Positions 1-8,397 of a stretch of 34,849 bases of DNA are shown one piece after another. Both the position numbers and the translations under genes were made by a program. The stretch is from Trichococcus flocculiformis (GTDB lineage: Bacteria; Bacillota; Bacilli; Lactobacillales; Aerococcaceae), in contig NZ_FOQC01000025.1 in assembly GCF_900113645.1 (NCBI RefSeq), positions 1 to 34,849 of the forward strand. The letters are read 5' to 3'. How positions within the stretch are numbered: position 1 is the stretch's first letter; each line of letters begins with the position of its first letter. The notes under the pieces are model-generated. The model was not told the origin of the DNA, ran no database searches, and worked only from the letters and a program-made list of their open reading frames with translations.

Positions 1-64
1 AACGCAAGAATAATCATTCGTTGACGCTTGATAATATCAACTAAATAGGTTAATAATAGAGGTA

Positions 65-151
65 GCAACTTGTCATCTTCCTTTCTTTTGGGGAAATAGT
101 GCGGTGTAGTTACCATCACTATTAACCAAAAATTGGGGGGTGGCAAGTTGT
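65..151. other. Nested inverted repeat upstream of nagA
   Basis: GCAACTTG (65-72) can pair with CAAGTTGT (144-151), enclosing a second pair AATAGTG (95-101) and CACTATT (117-123). A short T run follows at 150-155. It could be the terminator or leader structure of a gene left of the window, or an operator region for nagA. No gene is recognised in bases 1-250, and no convincing promoter was identified. Confidence 0.3.
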
Positions 152-250
152 TTTTGTCGTTAACCCCGTTAAATCAACGAAAAAATACAAAATTGAACGT
201 CTGGCAGAGCTAAACTTTGACAGTACGCACGATCAAAGAGGGGGATACAA

Positions 251-1396
251 ATGAAAAGAGTGATCATCCATGCAAAAGTTTATACCGGAGAAACAGTCAT
301 TTTTGATGGATTCGTCCGGTTTGAAAAAGAAATCAGCGCAGTCGGAAAGATGTCGGAGTACGTTCCTGAATCAGGCGAAGAAGTGATTGATGCAGCCGGA
401 AGCAGACTGGTGCCCGGATTCATTGATGTCCACAGTCATGGCGGATATGGTGTGGACAACATGGACGGTGATGCGGAAGACATCAATCGGATGATTGCAG
501 CGATGCACCGGGAAGGGATCACCAGCTATTTTCCGACGACGATGACGCAATCTTCTGAAAATATCGAGAAGGCATTGATCGGCATCCGCAAGGCTTCAGA
601 AAAAAATCCAGTCATCCAAGGCATCCACCTCGAAGGGCCATTCATTTCTGCCGTCCATAAAGGGGCGCAACCGGAAGAACACATCAAACTGCCGGATGCT
701 GCCTTAATGCGCAGATGGCAGGACTTGAGCGGCGGCTTGATCCGTTTGGTAACCTATGCGCCGGAGACCACTGATGCGACGGCATTCGAAAAGTATTGTC
801 TCGATAACCGCATCGTGCTTTCGGTCGGGCATTCGGATGCTCTTCGCAGCCAGCTGAGAAAATCCAAGGCAGCGCATGTCACCCATCTCTTCAATGCGCA
901 AAGGGGACTCCATCATCGTGAACCGGGTGTGACCGGACATGCGTTCCTGGAGGATGACATCTATGCGGAAATGATTGTCGATGGCCTGCATATCGATCCG
1001 GAAATGGTCAAGATCGCCTTCAAACAAAAAGGCGCAGACCGCATCGAATTGATTACCGATGCCATGCGCGCCAAAGGGATGGGCGACGGCATCAGCGAAT
1101 TGGGCGGACAGAAAGTCATCGTCAAGGATGGACAAGCCCATCTGGAAAGCGGAAATCTGGCAGGAAGCGTGCTGGGATTCCAGGAGGCATTCAAGAACAT
1201 CATCGCCTTCACCGGCTGCAGCATCTTGGATGCGGTAAAGATGAGCTCAGTCAATCAGGCCCGTGAATTCGATTTGGTGCGAAAAGGGAGCATCGCTCCT
1301 GGAAAAGATGCCGATATGGTCCTGCTTTCGGAGTCATTTGCGGTCGAGCGGACAATCAGTTATGGACAGACAGTATACAAAAATAACAGAAAGTAG
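251..1396 (+). CDS. nagA: N-acetylglucosamine-6-phosphate deacetylase NagA
   Basis: This cytoplasmic amidohydrolase removes acetate from GlcNAc-6-P to give glucosamine-6-P, the first committed step of N-acetylglucosamine use and of amino-sugar recycling from the cell wall. The 381-residue product has the usual family length. Visible signatures are the metal-site region [12 protein letters not shown] near residue 60, HLEGPF near 126, VGHSD near 190, THLFNA near 210 and the late ITDAM segment carrying the catalytic Asp. The ATG follows an AGAGGGGG ribosome site. nagB begins ten bases after the stop, so the two are almost certainly co-transcribed and together turn GlcNAc-6-P into fructose-6-P. 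The start and identity are clear. No NagR/DasR-type operator could be recognised upstream. Confidence 0.96.
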   Translation: MKRVIIHAKVYTGETVIFDGFVRFEKEISAVGKMSEYVPESGEEVIDAAGSRLVPGFIDVHSHGGYGVDNMDGDAEDINRMIAAMHREGITSYFPTTMTQSSENIEKALIGIRKASEKNPVIQGIHLEGPFISAVHKGAQPEEHIKLPDAALMRRWQDLSGGLIRLVTYAPETTDATAFEKYCLDNRIVLSVGHSDALRSQLRKSKAAHVTHLFNAQRGLHHREPGVTGHAFLEDDIYAEMIVDGLHIDPEMVKIAFKQKGADRIELITDAMRAKGMGDGISELGGQKVIVKDGQAHLESGNLAGSVLGFQEAFKNIIAFTGCSILDAVKMSSVNQAREFDLVRKGSIAPGKDADMVLLSESFAVERTISYGQTVYKNNRK

Positions 1397-1406
1397 GTTA
1401 CAGATC

Positions 1407-2114
1407 ATGGAAATAATCATTAAAGCGACTCCTGAAGAGGCAAGCCGTTACGCATTCGAAAAAATCCGCGAGGAAATGGAAAGAGGTGCGAAAGTGCTCG
1501 GGTTGGCAACCGGCAGCACGCCGGAGAGGCTGTACCGGATCATGCGGGAAAGTGATCTTGATTTTTCGGGGATGACATCGATCAATCTGGACGAATATAT
1601 GGGTCTTTCCGAAGACAATCCGCAGAGTTATCACTATTTCATGCATAAGCATTTGTTCGATGCAAAACCGTTCAAGAAAAACTATCTGCTGGACGGATTG
1701 GCGGATGAAACGGAAGAATGCGCGCAATTCGAAGAAATCATCGCCGCGAATCCGATCGATGTGCAGATTCTCGGCATCGGCACGAACGGGCATATCGGTT
1801 TTAACGAGCCGGGCACATCTTTTGATTCCCGTACCCAGAAAGTGGCACTATGGCAATCCACGATTGATTCCAATAAACGTTACTTTGCGGATGAGAAGGA
1901 TGTCCCGCGGTTTGCCTATTCGATGGGGATCCAATCGATCCTCTCTTCAAGAAAGATCATCCTGATGGCTTTCGGAAAAGAAAAAGCCGCTGCCGTCAAA
2001 GCCGCGCTGGAAGGTCCAATCACAGAAGACTTGCCGGCGAGTATTCTGCAGACCCACAAGCATGTGACCGTGATACTCGATGAAGCAGCTGCACAAATGC
2101 TCAGCAAAAAATAG
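1407..2114 (+). CDS. nagB: Glucosamine-6-phosphate deaminase NagB
   Basis: This enzyme isomerises and deaminates glucosamine-6-P to fructose-6-P and ammonia, feeding amino sugar into glycolysis. The 235-residue protein is the short Gram-positive form. Family marks include GLATGSTPE near residue 33 (phosphate loop), NLDEYMGLS near 61 (catalytic Asp), the [16 protein letters not shown] block near 122-137 (active-site Asn/His/Glu) and a late GKEKA segment. The frame is open further upstream, but that stretch overlaps nagA and does not resemble the family. The ATG at 1407 gives the standard MEIIIKA start. Its ribosome site is weak and probably relies on coupling to nagA ten bases upstream. Confidence 0.96.
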   Translation: MEIIIKATPEEASRYAFEKIREEMERGAKVLGLATGSTPERLYRIMRESDLDFSGMTSINLDEYMGLSEDNPQSYHYFMHKHLFDAKPFKKNYLLDGLADETEECAQFEEIIAANPIDVQILGIGTNGHIGFNEPGTSFDSRTQKVALWQSTIDSNKRYFADEKDVPRFAYSMGIQSILSSRKIILMAFGKEKAAAVKAALEGPITEDLPASILQTHKHVTVILDEAAAQMLSKK

Positions 2115-2154
2115 TGAGTCGGTAATCTGCAGTCTATTCCCAAAAGTCTCCTGA

Positions 2155-2183
2155 TTGTCGTTTTGGATTAAAACGTTTACAAT
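2155..2183 (+). promoter_or_regulatory. Promoter with overlapping cre-like site upstream of dhaL
   Basis: A -35 TTGTCG (2155-2160), a 17-base spacer and a -10 TACAAT (2178-2183) can be read. The 14-mer TTAAAACGTTTACA (2168-2181) matches the catabolite-responsive consensus TGAAARCGYTTWCA at 13 of 14 positions and covers the spacer and -10. CcpA bound there would be expected to block transcription, so glucose repression of dhaLM is a reasonable inference. Confidence 0.6.
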
Positions 2184-2239
2184 GGAAGCAGAGATAGCAT
2201 GTAAAGCATGTGATTCAGGAATCCAAGGCGGTGATGGAA

Positions 2240-2827
2240 ATGTTGACTGTTGAGACAGCCGGAGCATGGCTGAGCTTGTTCATCGAAAAGCTGGAAAAAA
2301 ATGAGAAGTATCTGAACATGCTGGATGAATCCATCGGTGACGGCGATCACGGGGCCAATATGCTTCGGGGTGCCAAAGACCTGAAGGCAAAGTTAGCGGA
2401 AGGGCTTCAGGCAGGGGTGTCAGATCTGTTCAAACTGGCCGGGATGTCCTTCGTCCAGAAAACGGGCGGGGCAGCCGGACTCCTTTATGGGCAAATCTTT
2501 CTGCATATGTCGGAGGCTTTTCAAGAAGATAACGATCTGATGGACAGCCTGACAAGCGGGCTTGAAGGCATCCAAACGTTCGGCCCTACGGAACTGAAGG
2601 AAAAGACCTTAGTTGATGTTTGGATTCCGGTCATGGAAGACATCCGGAATAAGCGTCTGACGTTGGAAAAAATCAATGAATATGTCACAAGCACGAAGGA
2701 TTTCCAGGCGAAAAAGGGACGCGCGGCCTATGTGTCGGAACAACTGAATGGCCATATCGATCCAGGTGCAGCCTCCTGCGGTTATTTCTTCGAGGCCATG
2801 CTGGAAGCGGGTGTGTACGATGAGTGA
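2240..2827 (+). CDS. dhaL: Dihydroxyacetone kinase ADP-binding subunit DhaL
   Basis: DhaL is the nucleotide-binding subunit of the PTS-dependent dihydroxyacetone kinase. Its bound ADP is rephosphorylated by DhaM and it passes the phosphate to dihydroxyacetone held by DhaK. The 195-residue product carries the family signature DESIGDGDHGANM at residues 29-41. Asp29, Asp34 and Asp36 match the Mg-ADP ligands, and TGGAAGLLYG follows near residue 76. The frame opens further upstream, but AAGGCGGTG at 2224-2232 is a good ribosome site about seven bases before the ATG at 2240, and the product then has normal length. It overlaps dhaM by eight bases. No dhaK lies beside it, so the substrate subunit must be encoded elsewhere, or the pair serves another acceptor. 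Confidence 0.88.
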   Translation: MLTVETAGAWLSLFIEKLEKNEKYLNMLDESIGDGDHGANMLRGAKDLKAKLAEGLQAGVSDLFKLAGMSFVQKTGGAAGLLYGQIFLHMSEAFQEDNDLMDSLTSGLEGIQTFGPTELKEKTLVDVWIPVMEDIRNKRLTLEKINEYVTSTKDFQAKKGRAAYVSEQLNGHIDPGAASCGYFFEAMLEAGVYDE

Positions 2828-3194
2828 ACAGTACGGCATCTTATTGGTTTCACATGTTGCGGAGCTCGCTGACGGGCTGACCAGATTGCTGAAACAGGTA
2901 GCAAAGGACGTCACCGTGAAAGCGGTCGGCGGAGCGGAAGGCGGCGGCATCGGCACGAGTTTTGATAAAGTCATAGCAGTGCTCAATGAAATGGAGGAGC
3001 CTGAAATATTTGCTTTTTATGATCTGGGCAGCGCCAAGATGAATCTTGAATTGGTAAGTGAAATGACTGAAAAAAATCTGTTTATTTGCGATGCGGCGTT
3101 TGTGGAGGGAGCCTATCTGACAGCAGCTTTGCTGCAGGCGGATACGCCCTATGAAAAAATCTGTGAACAGTTGCAGGAATTGTACGTAAAATGA
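2820..3194 (+). CDS. dhaM: PTS phosphocarrier DhaM (EIIA-mannose-like)
   Basis: DhaM takes phosphate from HPr and transfers it to the ADP bound in DhaL. The 124-residue protein is a single mannose-type EIIA domain without the fused HPr and EI domains of the enterobacterial form, as is normal in Gram-positives. It begins GILLVSHVAELADG, where His12 is the probable phosphorylated residue. AVGGAEGGGIGTSF near residue 39 and FYDLGSAKMNLE near 67 are typical of the family. The frame is open upstream of the chosen ATG only because it runs through dhaL. The ATG lies inside the end of dhaL, showing translational coupling. A strong terminator follows. Confidence 0.88.
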   Translation: MSEQYGILLVSHVAELADGLTRLLKQVAKDVTVKAVGGAEGGGIGTSFDKVIAVLNEMEEPEIFAFYDLGSAKMNLELVSEMTEKNLFICDAAFVEGAYLTAALLQADTPYEKICEQLQELYVK

Positions 3195-3231
3195 AACACT
3201 GAGCAAAATTGTAGTGACAAACACAATTAAG

Positions 3232-3260
3232 AAAAAGACTGCCAAGGTGCAGTCTTTTTT
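3232..3260 (+). terminator. Intrinsic terminator after dhaM
   Basis: AAAAGACTGC (ending 3242) pairs perfectly with GCAGTCTTTT (3249-3258) around a six-base loop, followed by T residues. It closes the dhaLM unit. Confidence 0.9.
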
Positions 3261-3355
3261 ATTTACGGTTTCCCCCTATTGAAGGTGGATTGTTTCTATA
3301 TTCTTTCTCGTATTTTTTATCTACAGATTGAAATATCGGTCAATTTAGTGTAAGC

Positions 3356-3378
3356 TGATACTATGGAAAACGCTTACA
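3356..3378 (+). promoter_or_regulatory. Extended -10 and cre-like box before oadA
   Basis: TGATACTAT (3356-3364) looks like an extended -10 element. It is directly followed by GGAAAACGCTTACA (3365-3378), which matches the cre consensus at 13 of 14 positions. A ten-base palindrome TTAGCGCTAA follows at 3382-3391. A cre box at the transcription start suggests CcpA repression of the decarboxylase operon. No good -35 hexamer is seen. Confidence 0.5.
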
Positions 3379-3414
3379 ACGTTAGCGCTAAAGAAAAGAA
3401 TGGATGTGATCGGA

Positions 3415-4857
3415 TTGGAAAAAGGAAAGAAAGTGCTTTTTACTGAGACCGTTCTGCGTGATGCGCATCAAAGCTTGATGGCGACGCGCATGTCTACGGA
3501 CGACATGCTCCCGATTGTGGAGAAAATGGATGAAGCCGGGTATTACGCGCTCGAGTGCTGGGGCGGGGCAACCTATGATGCGGCTATCCGTTTTCTGCAT
3601 GAAGATCCGTGGGAAAGGCTCCGGCAAATCCGCAAGCGCGCTCCCCATGCGAAGCTGCAGATGCTGCTGCGGGGACAGAACCTGATCGGATACCGCCACT
3701 ATGCGGATGATATCGTGGATAGCTTTGTCGGCAAAGCCGTCGAAAACGGCATCGATATTTTCCGGATTTTTGATGCCTTGAATGACACGCGAAACTTGAA
3801 AGCGTCATTGGAAGCCGTCAAAAAATACGGCGCCCATGCGCAACTGACGATCTGTTATACCATCAGTGATGTCCATACCATCCCATTTTACACCGATTTG
3901 GCCAAGGAGCTGACCGAGATGGGGGCGGACTCGATCTGCATCAAGGACATGGCCGGCATCTTGACGCCGAAAGTGGCCAAAGAGCTGATTCCGGCCATCA
4001 AAGCTGTGATTGATGTGCCTTTGAATATCCACACGCACGCCACCAGCGGCGTTTCGCAGATGACCTACATGGCTGCCATCGAAGCCGGTGCGGACATCAT
4101 CGATTGCGCCATTTCCCCGTTTGCGGAAGGAACGAGTCAACCGCCGACCGAATCGATGGCGCTTGTGTTGGAGGAACTGGGGTACAGTACGGGCTTGGAC
4201 ATCGCCAAATTGGAAGAAATCGCGGATTATTTCAAACCGATCCGCGATAAGTACATCGCTTCGGGTGTGCTCGATCCGAAAATGCTGTCGGTCGATCCAA
4301 AAGCACTCATCTATCAAGTACCGGGTGGGATGCTGTCGAACCTGAATTCGCAACTCAAGCAGGCAAAGGCCAGCGATAAGTACGAGGAAGTGTTGCGGGA
4401 AGTGCCCCGTGTCAGATCAGACTTAGGCTTTCCGCCGCTGGTCACCCCAATGAGCCAAATGGTCGGGACGCAAGCCGTTTTCAATATCCTGACGGGGGAA
4501 CGCTACAAAATGGTCCCGAATGAAGTGAAGGATTACCTGCACGGAAAATACGGAAAGACACCGGTCCCGGTGAACGACAATTTTCGGCGCAGCATCATCG
4601 GGGATGATGCCGTCATCACTGATCGCCCGGCAGATCATCTGGAGCCGGAGTTTGAAAGATTGAAGGCGGAGTTGGGAGACTTGGCGCGCACTGACGAGGA
4701 CGTGTTGACTTATGCCTTGTTCCCACAGGTTGGCAAAGCTTATCTGCAAGAAGTCTACTATCCAACCATTCCAGAAGAACAAGCGGAAATGGTTGCGCCG
4801 TCTCAAGGCGATGCGACGGATACAGTGGTTCGGATCCAAGCCCGCTATCGCAGTTAA
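3415..4857 (+). CDS. oadA: Oxaloacetate decarboxylase alpha subunit, carboxyltransferase only
   Basis: This subunit transfers the carboxyl group of oxaloacetate to biotin, releasing pyruvate. Its membrane partners then decarboxylate carboxybiotin and pump Na+ out. The 480-residue product covers the carboxyltransferase barrel (FTETVLRDAHQSLMATRM at the N terminus, with metal-binding Asp; CIKDMAGILTP in the middle; the HTHATSGV metal-His motif near residue 205) and the conserved C-terminal part, but lacks the usual biotinyl domain, which is a separate gene here. The start is a TTG: GGATGTGATC at 3402-3411 is nearly the perfect anti-16S match and places TTG at the right distance. An ATG at 3400 would lie within that site. 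The family also includes pyruvate carboxylase subunit B, but the gamma and beta partners decide for the decarboxylase. Confidence 0.9.
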   Translation: MEKGKKVLFTETVLRDAHQSLMATRMSTDDMLPIVEKMDEAGYYALECWGGATYDAAIRFLHEDPWERLRQIRKRAPHAKLQMLLRGQNLIGYRHYADDIVDSFVGKAVENGIDIFRIFDALNDTRNLKASLEAVKKYGAHAQLTICYTISDVHTIPFYTDLAKELTEMGADSICIKDMAGILTPKVAKELIPAIKAVIDVPLNIHTHATSGVSQMTYMAAIEAGADIIDCAISPFAEGTSQPPTESMALVLEELGYSTGLDIAKLEEIADYFKPIRDKYIASGVLDPKMLSVDPKALIYQVPGGMLSNLNSQLKQAKASDKYEEVLREVPRVRSDLGFPPLVTPMSQMVGTQAVFNILTGERYKMVPNEVKDYLHGKYGKTPVPVNDNFRRSIIGDDAVITDRPADHLEPEFERLKAELGDLARTDEDVLTYALFPQVGKAYLQEVYYPTIPEEQAEMVAPSQGDATDTVVRIQARYRS

Positions 4858-4875
4858 GAGGAAGAGGTGAGGAAA

Positions 4876-5172
4876 ATGGAAACATTCAATTTAGGTGATG
4901 GTCTGATTGTCACGGTAGTTGCGATGATCGTCGTGTTTGCTGTTTTGGCAAGTCTTTGGTTCTTGGTCGAACTGGTGCATAAGCTGGTAGGGGAACCAGC
5001 ACCGGCAACTACAGCACCGATTGATCGCGAAGAAGCTAGTCAGCCCGTCCTGCTGGATCGGGGCGTGGATGAACAACGAGCCAAAGCAGCGGCGATAATG
5101 GCTTTGGTAGCCGCCTATGAGGCACATCCGGCCAAAAAATTTGAAATCATCGATGTAACGCGTATTAAATAA
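4876..5172 (+). CDS. oadG: Oxaloacetate decarboxylase gamma chain (OadG-like)
   Basis: A 98-residue single-span membrane protein. The first 35 residues form one hydrophobic helix (LIVTVVAMIVVFAVLASLWF), followed by a proline/threonine-rich linker and a short cytoplasmic tail ending AKKFEIIDVTRIK. Gamma chains are known to anchor the alpha subunit to the membrane beta subunit and to assist assembly. The sequence is weakly conserved, so the call rests on topology, size and its place between the alpha subunit and the biotin carrier. GAGGTGAGG at 4864-4872 sets the ATG at 4876 rather than the GTG at 4867. It starts 18 bases after oadA. Confidence 0.8.
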   Translation: METFNLGDGLIVTVVAMIVVFAVLASLWFLVELVHKLVGEPAPATTAPIDREEASQPVLLDRGVDEQRAKAAAIMALVAAYEAHPAKKFEIIDVTRIK

Positions 5173-5206
5173 ATTCCATCTGCTGATTGTAAAGGGAGGA
5201 TTTTTT

Positions 5207-5554
5207 ATGAAGAAGTACGAAATCGAAATTGACGGACAAGTTTATCATGTCAAGGTGAGGGAGTTACCGGATGATGCAGTCATGACGGAGCAACCCAAGG
5301 CCGACAGCGGCAAAAGCACTGCTGATGTCGCCCCCCAAACGGAAGGGAAAGCAATGTTGGCGCCGATGGCCGGAACCGTATTGCGCATCCTCGTCAAAGA
5401 GGGGCAACGAGTCAAAAAAGGGGAAAATCTCATCGTCCTCGAAGCCATGAAGATGGAAAATGAAATCGTTGCGGATGAAGATGGCGTCGTCAGACGTATT
5501 TTGGTGAAAGAGAATGACAGTGTCGAATCCGATCAAGCATTGCTGATTCTCTAG
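5207..5554 (+). CDS. Stand-alone biotin carboxyl carrier protein of the decarboxylase
   Basis: This 115-residue protein carries the biotin that moves between the carboxyltransferase and the membrane decarboxylase. The C-terminal lipoyl/biotinyl domain holds the canonical AMKMEN motif with Lys82 as the biotinylated residue, plus MLAPMAGTV near residue 50 and the paired glycine-rich turn KEGQRVKKGE. The first 45 residues are a less conserved extension with a Ser/Ala/Pro-rich linker, replacing the flexible tether of a fused alpha subunit. The AAAGGGAGG ribosome site fits the ATG. It lies 34 bases after the gamma gene and 16 before the beta gene, so it is part of the same transcript. Confidence 0.92.
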   Translation: MKKYEIEIDGQVYHVKVRELPDDAVMTEQPKADSGKSTADVAPQTEGKAMLAPMAGTVLRILVKEGQRVKKGENLIVLEAMKMENEIVADEDGVVRRILVKENDSVESDQALLIL

Positions 5555-5570
5555 AAGGGGAGGGATTCCT

Positions 5571-6701
5571 ATGGTACAAGCTTTGACTGATCTGATCCGG
5601 ATGTCCGGATTGGTTCATCTTACGTATAAAGAAATCATTATGATCATCATCGCCTGCATTTTCCTTTATCTGGCCATCAAGAAGGGCTATGAACCATACT
5701 TGCTGATTCCGATTGCGTTCGGCATCCTGTTGGTGAATCTTCCGTTGGCCGGATTGATGACGCCGCCCGCCGACAGCGAATCCGGAGGGTTGCTTTATTA
5801 TCTCTATCAGGGAACCAATCTGGGCATCTATCCACCATTGATTTTTCTTTGCCTAGGTGCATCCACCGATTTTGGGCCACTCATCGCCAATCCGAAGACG
5901 CTGTTGTTGGGCGGGGCTGCACAGTTCGGTATCTTCGCGGCATTTTTTGGAGCTTTGGCATTGGGGATGACGCCTGAAGAAGCGGCCTCCATCGGCATCA
6001 TCGGTGGCGCTGATGGTCCGACTGCCATCTATTTAACGACGAAATTAGCCAGTCATCTTTTGTCGGTCATCGCCTTGGCGGCCTATTCCTATATGGCATT
6101 GGTTCCGATCATCCAGCCGCCGATCATGCGCTTGTTGACTACCCAGAAAGAACGGCAGACCGTCATGAAGCAGATGCGCGTAGTATCCAAAAATGAGCGC
6201 ATTCTGTTTCCGATCGTGACCACGATCTTTGTCAGTCTGGTTGTCCCATCGGCGACTGCGCTTGTGGGTATGCTGATGTTGGGCAATCTGATCCGCGAGA
6301 GCGGGCAGGTTCCGAAGCTGACGGAAACTTTGCAGAATGCCATGATGTACACCATCACCATCATTCTGGGTGTAACCGTCGGAGCAAAGGCGAACGGAGA
6401 GTTGTTCTTATCGATGACAACCATAAAAATCATCGTTCTTGGCCTTTTTGCTTTCTCGATTGGGACCGCTGCCGGCGTCCTGATGGGAAAATTGATGTAC
6501 AAACTGACGAACGGTAAAGTGAATCCGTTGATCGGTGCCGCCGGTGTATCGGCCGTTCCGATGGCTGCACGGGTCGTTCAGAAGGAAGGCATCAAGTACA
6601 ATCCTTCCAATTACTTGCTGATGCATGCGATGGGTCCGAATGTGGCAGGGGTCATCGGATCGGCTGTAGCGGCCGGTGTCCTGCTGGCTTTCTTCGGCTG
6701 A
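5571..6701 (+). CDS. oadB: Na+-translocating oxaloacetate decarboxylase beta subunit
   Basis: This integral membrane subunit decarboxylates carboxybiotin and couples the reaction to Na+ export. The 376-residue product has the usual length, with about nine hydrophobic segments. It carries the diagnostic GGADGPTAIYLT motif near residue 146, whose Asp is essential for sodium movement in studied homologues, and the C-terminal AAGVSAVPMAARVVQ and MHAMGPNVAGVIGSAV blocks. It ends the operon. Beta subunits of methylmalonyl-CoA and glutaconyl-CoA decarboxylases look alike, so substrate specificity comes from the alpha subunit. With no citrate lyase or malate genes in view, the source of oxaloacetate is not shown. 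Confidence 0.93.
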   Translation: MVQALTDLIRMSGLVHLTYKEIIMIIIACIFLYLAIKKGYEPYLLIPIAFGILLVNLPLAGLMTPPADSESGGLLYYLYQGTNLGIYPPLIFLCLGASTDFGPLIANPKTLLLGGAAQFGIFAAFFGALALGMTPEEAASIGIIGGADGPTAIYLTTKLASHLLSVIALAAYSYMALVPIIQPPIMRLLTTQKERQTVMKQMRVVSKNERILFPIVTTIFVSLVVPSATALVGMLMLGNLIRESGQVPKLTETLQNAMMYTITIILGVTVGAKANGELFLSMTTIKIIVLGLFAFSIGTAAGVLMGKLMYKLTNGKVNPLIGAAGVSAVPMAARVVQKEGIKYNPSNYLLMHAMGPNVAGVIGSAVAAGVLLAFFG

Positions 6702-6719
6702 GTGCGGACTATTAATCTC

Positions 6720-6757
6720 ATCTCCTTCTGATTTCATGTCAGAGGGGGATTTTTTTA
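6720..6757 (+). terminator. Intrinsic terminator after oadB
   Basis: A 12-pair stem, 6720-6731 with 6739-6750 (ATCTCCTTCTGA with TCAGAGGGGGAT, two G-T pairs), is followed by seven T residues. Confidence 0.88.
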
Positions 6758-6795
6758 TTGAATCAAGGCCGTCCGATTGCTAAATCCATCTGTTC

Positions 6796-6817
6796 TACAC
6801 ATGGAGGATGTATAATG
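6796..6817 (+). promoter_or_regulatory. Oxidase promoter with TACA-N9-TGTA motif over the -10
   Basis: TACA (6796-6799), nine bases, then TGTA (6809-6812) runs into a perfect -10 TATAAT (6811-6816). No good -35 exists, which suggests an activated promoter. The same arrangement is found upstream of the SHOCT gene at 10808-10828. The adjacent OmpR-type regulator is the natural candidate activator. Confidence 0.5.
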
Positions 6818-6855
6818 AAGGCAACAAAAGAGTCAGAAAGGAAGGACGGATTAAA

Positions 6856-8364
6856 ATGAGCAGGAGAACCTCGTTGATTGTCGCTTTGGTTGCTTCGCTG
6901 GCGTTGTTGCTGTTTGTATCAGCCAATCTTTTCTCGACGTTTTTCAATAGCGGGGATAATCGGGTAACAACTATTGATACGGATTCGAGCAGCACAGGGA
7001 ATTTTAGCGGGATGGGGCATATGATGGGAGGAGAGCAGTCTGTCGTACTGGATGAAAGTGGGCAGCCAATGACTGCACTGCAGTTGCCGGAACTATTGGA
7101 ACCGGATTCCGAATCCGCTAGCGAAATCACCTATACGGTCACAGCGCAAGCGGGGGAAACTGCCTTCTTGGAAGGGAAAACGACGCAGACGCTCGGTTAT
7201 AATGGTTCTTATCTTGGACCGGTTTTGGTCGTGCGTGAAGGCCAAGAGGTGCATATCAAGACCGAGAACCAGTTAGCCGAAGCAACCTCTTTCCATTGGC
7301 ATGGCGTAAAGCTGCCTTCTGATATGGATGGTGGGCCGCATCATCCGGTCGGACCGAATGAAACGATGCAGGTGGATTTCACGGTCAATCAGGAGGCGGC
7401 GACGTTGTGGTTCCACCCGCATGCCTTAGGAACGACGGCTGAACAAGTCTATGCCGGTCTGGCCGGATTGATCTTTGTCGAGGACGACAATTCTGATCAA
7501 TTGGATTTGCCGAAGGACTATGGGGTGAATGACTTCCCTCTGATTATCCAGGACCGGACCTTCGATGCGGACAATCAATTCGATTACGCAGGGACTTACC
7601 ATCCTGACGGTACCTATGGCGATACCTTGCTGATCAACGGGACCATCAATCCCTATGTGGAAGTCACAAATGAACAGATCCGTCTGCGTTTGGTGAATGG
7701 TTCGAATGCCCGCAATTACACGTTTGGATTGGAAAATGGCGCGGTGTTCCATCAGATCGCCAGCGACGGCGGTTTCCTGGAGCAGCCGGTTGCGTTGACG
7801 TCTGTGACATTGACACCCGGAGAACGGGCGGAAATCATCGTGGACCTGAGCGAATACGCTGAAGGGGACACCGCGAAACTGATGGACGGAAACGCAACGG
7901 TCCTTTCCTTGAATGTCACGGAGGAGGCGGACGCACAGACGGCCCTTCCGCAAACTTTGAATGAGATTCCTGAATTGGTGACGGATGGTGCGGCTGTCCA
8001 AAGGTTCACCTTGAGCGGCATGTCCTTCATGGTCAACATCAACGGCAGCCAGTTCGACATGGATCGGATCGACGTCGAACAGCACCTGAATGAAACAGTC
8101 ATCTGGGAAGTCCGCAATGCGCAGGATATGATGGGCAGCATGATCCATCCCTTCCACATCCACGGCGTCCAATTCCAGGTGCTCTCGCGTGACGGAGCGG
8201 AGCCGCCGCAGAACGAGCAAGGCTGGAAGGACACCATCGCCGTTTATCCCGGCGAGACGGTCCGTTTGGCGGTGACTTTTTCTGAGAAGGGAGTGTTCAT
8301 GTATCACTGTCATATTTTGGAGCATGAGGACAATGGCATGATGGGTCAGGTCAGTGTACAATAG
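6856..8364 (+). CDS. Membrane-anchored multicopper oxidase (CueO/CotA-like)
   Basis: An extracytoplasmic laccase-type oxidase, most likely protecting against copper by oxidising Cu(I). Residues 1-30 are an uncleaved-looking signal anchor (basic MSRR, then a long hydrophobic stretch). A Met/Gly patch MGHMMGG follows. The copper motifs are complete: HWHG (147-150), WFHPH (185-189), HPFHIHG (431-437) and HCHILEHEDNGMM (484-496), with Cys485 as the type 1 ligand and Met495 as likely axial ligand. The ATG at 6856 follows AGGAAGGA. An earlier in-frame ATG at 6808 overlaps the -10 box and is rejected. The 502-residue length is normal. The two-component genes follow after 33 bases, and CopB lies nearby, supporting a copper role. 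Confidence 0.9.
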   Translation: MSRRTSLIVALVASLALLLFVSANLFSTFFNSGDNRVTTIDTDSSSTGNFSGMGHMMGGEQSVVLDESGQPMTALQLPELLEPDSESASEITYTVTAQAGETAFLEGKTTQTLGYNGSYLGPVLVVREGQEVHIKTENQLAEATSFHWHGVKLPSDMDGGPHHPVGPNETMQVDFTVNQEAATLWFHPHALGTTAEQVYAGLAGLIFVEDDNSDQLDLPKDYGVNDFPLIIQDRTFDADNQFDYAGTYHPDGTYGDTLLINGTINPYVEVTNEQIRLRLVNGSNARNYTFGLENGAVFHQIASDGGFLEQPVALTSVTLTPGERAEIIVDLSEYAEGDTAKLMDGNATVLSLNVTEEADAQTALPQTLNEIPELVTDGAAVQRFTLSGMSFMVNINGSQFDMDRIDVEQHLNETVIWEVRNAQDMMGSMIHPFHIHGVQFQVLSRDGAEPPQNEQGWKDTIAVYPGETVRLAVTFSEKGVFMYHCHILEHEDNGMMGQVSVQ

Positions 8365-8397
8365 GAATCAAGGGAAATAAGATGGAGGTGGATGCCC

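Noticed and set aside
6808-6855. Upstream ATG that would lengthen the multicopper oxidase by 16 residues
   Set aside because: That ATG overlaps the -10 promoter box. The ATG at 6856 has a ribosome site and directly begins the signal anchor.
7426-8361. 311-codon minus-strand open frame opposite the multicopper oxidase
   Set aside because: A shadow of the real gene, which has all copper motifs. The reverse frame has no ribosome site and no recognisable domain.
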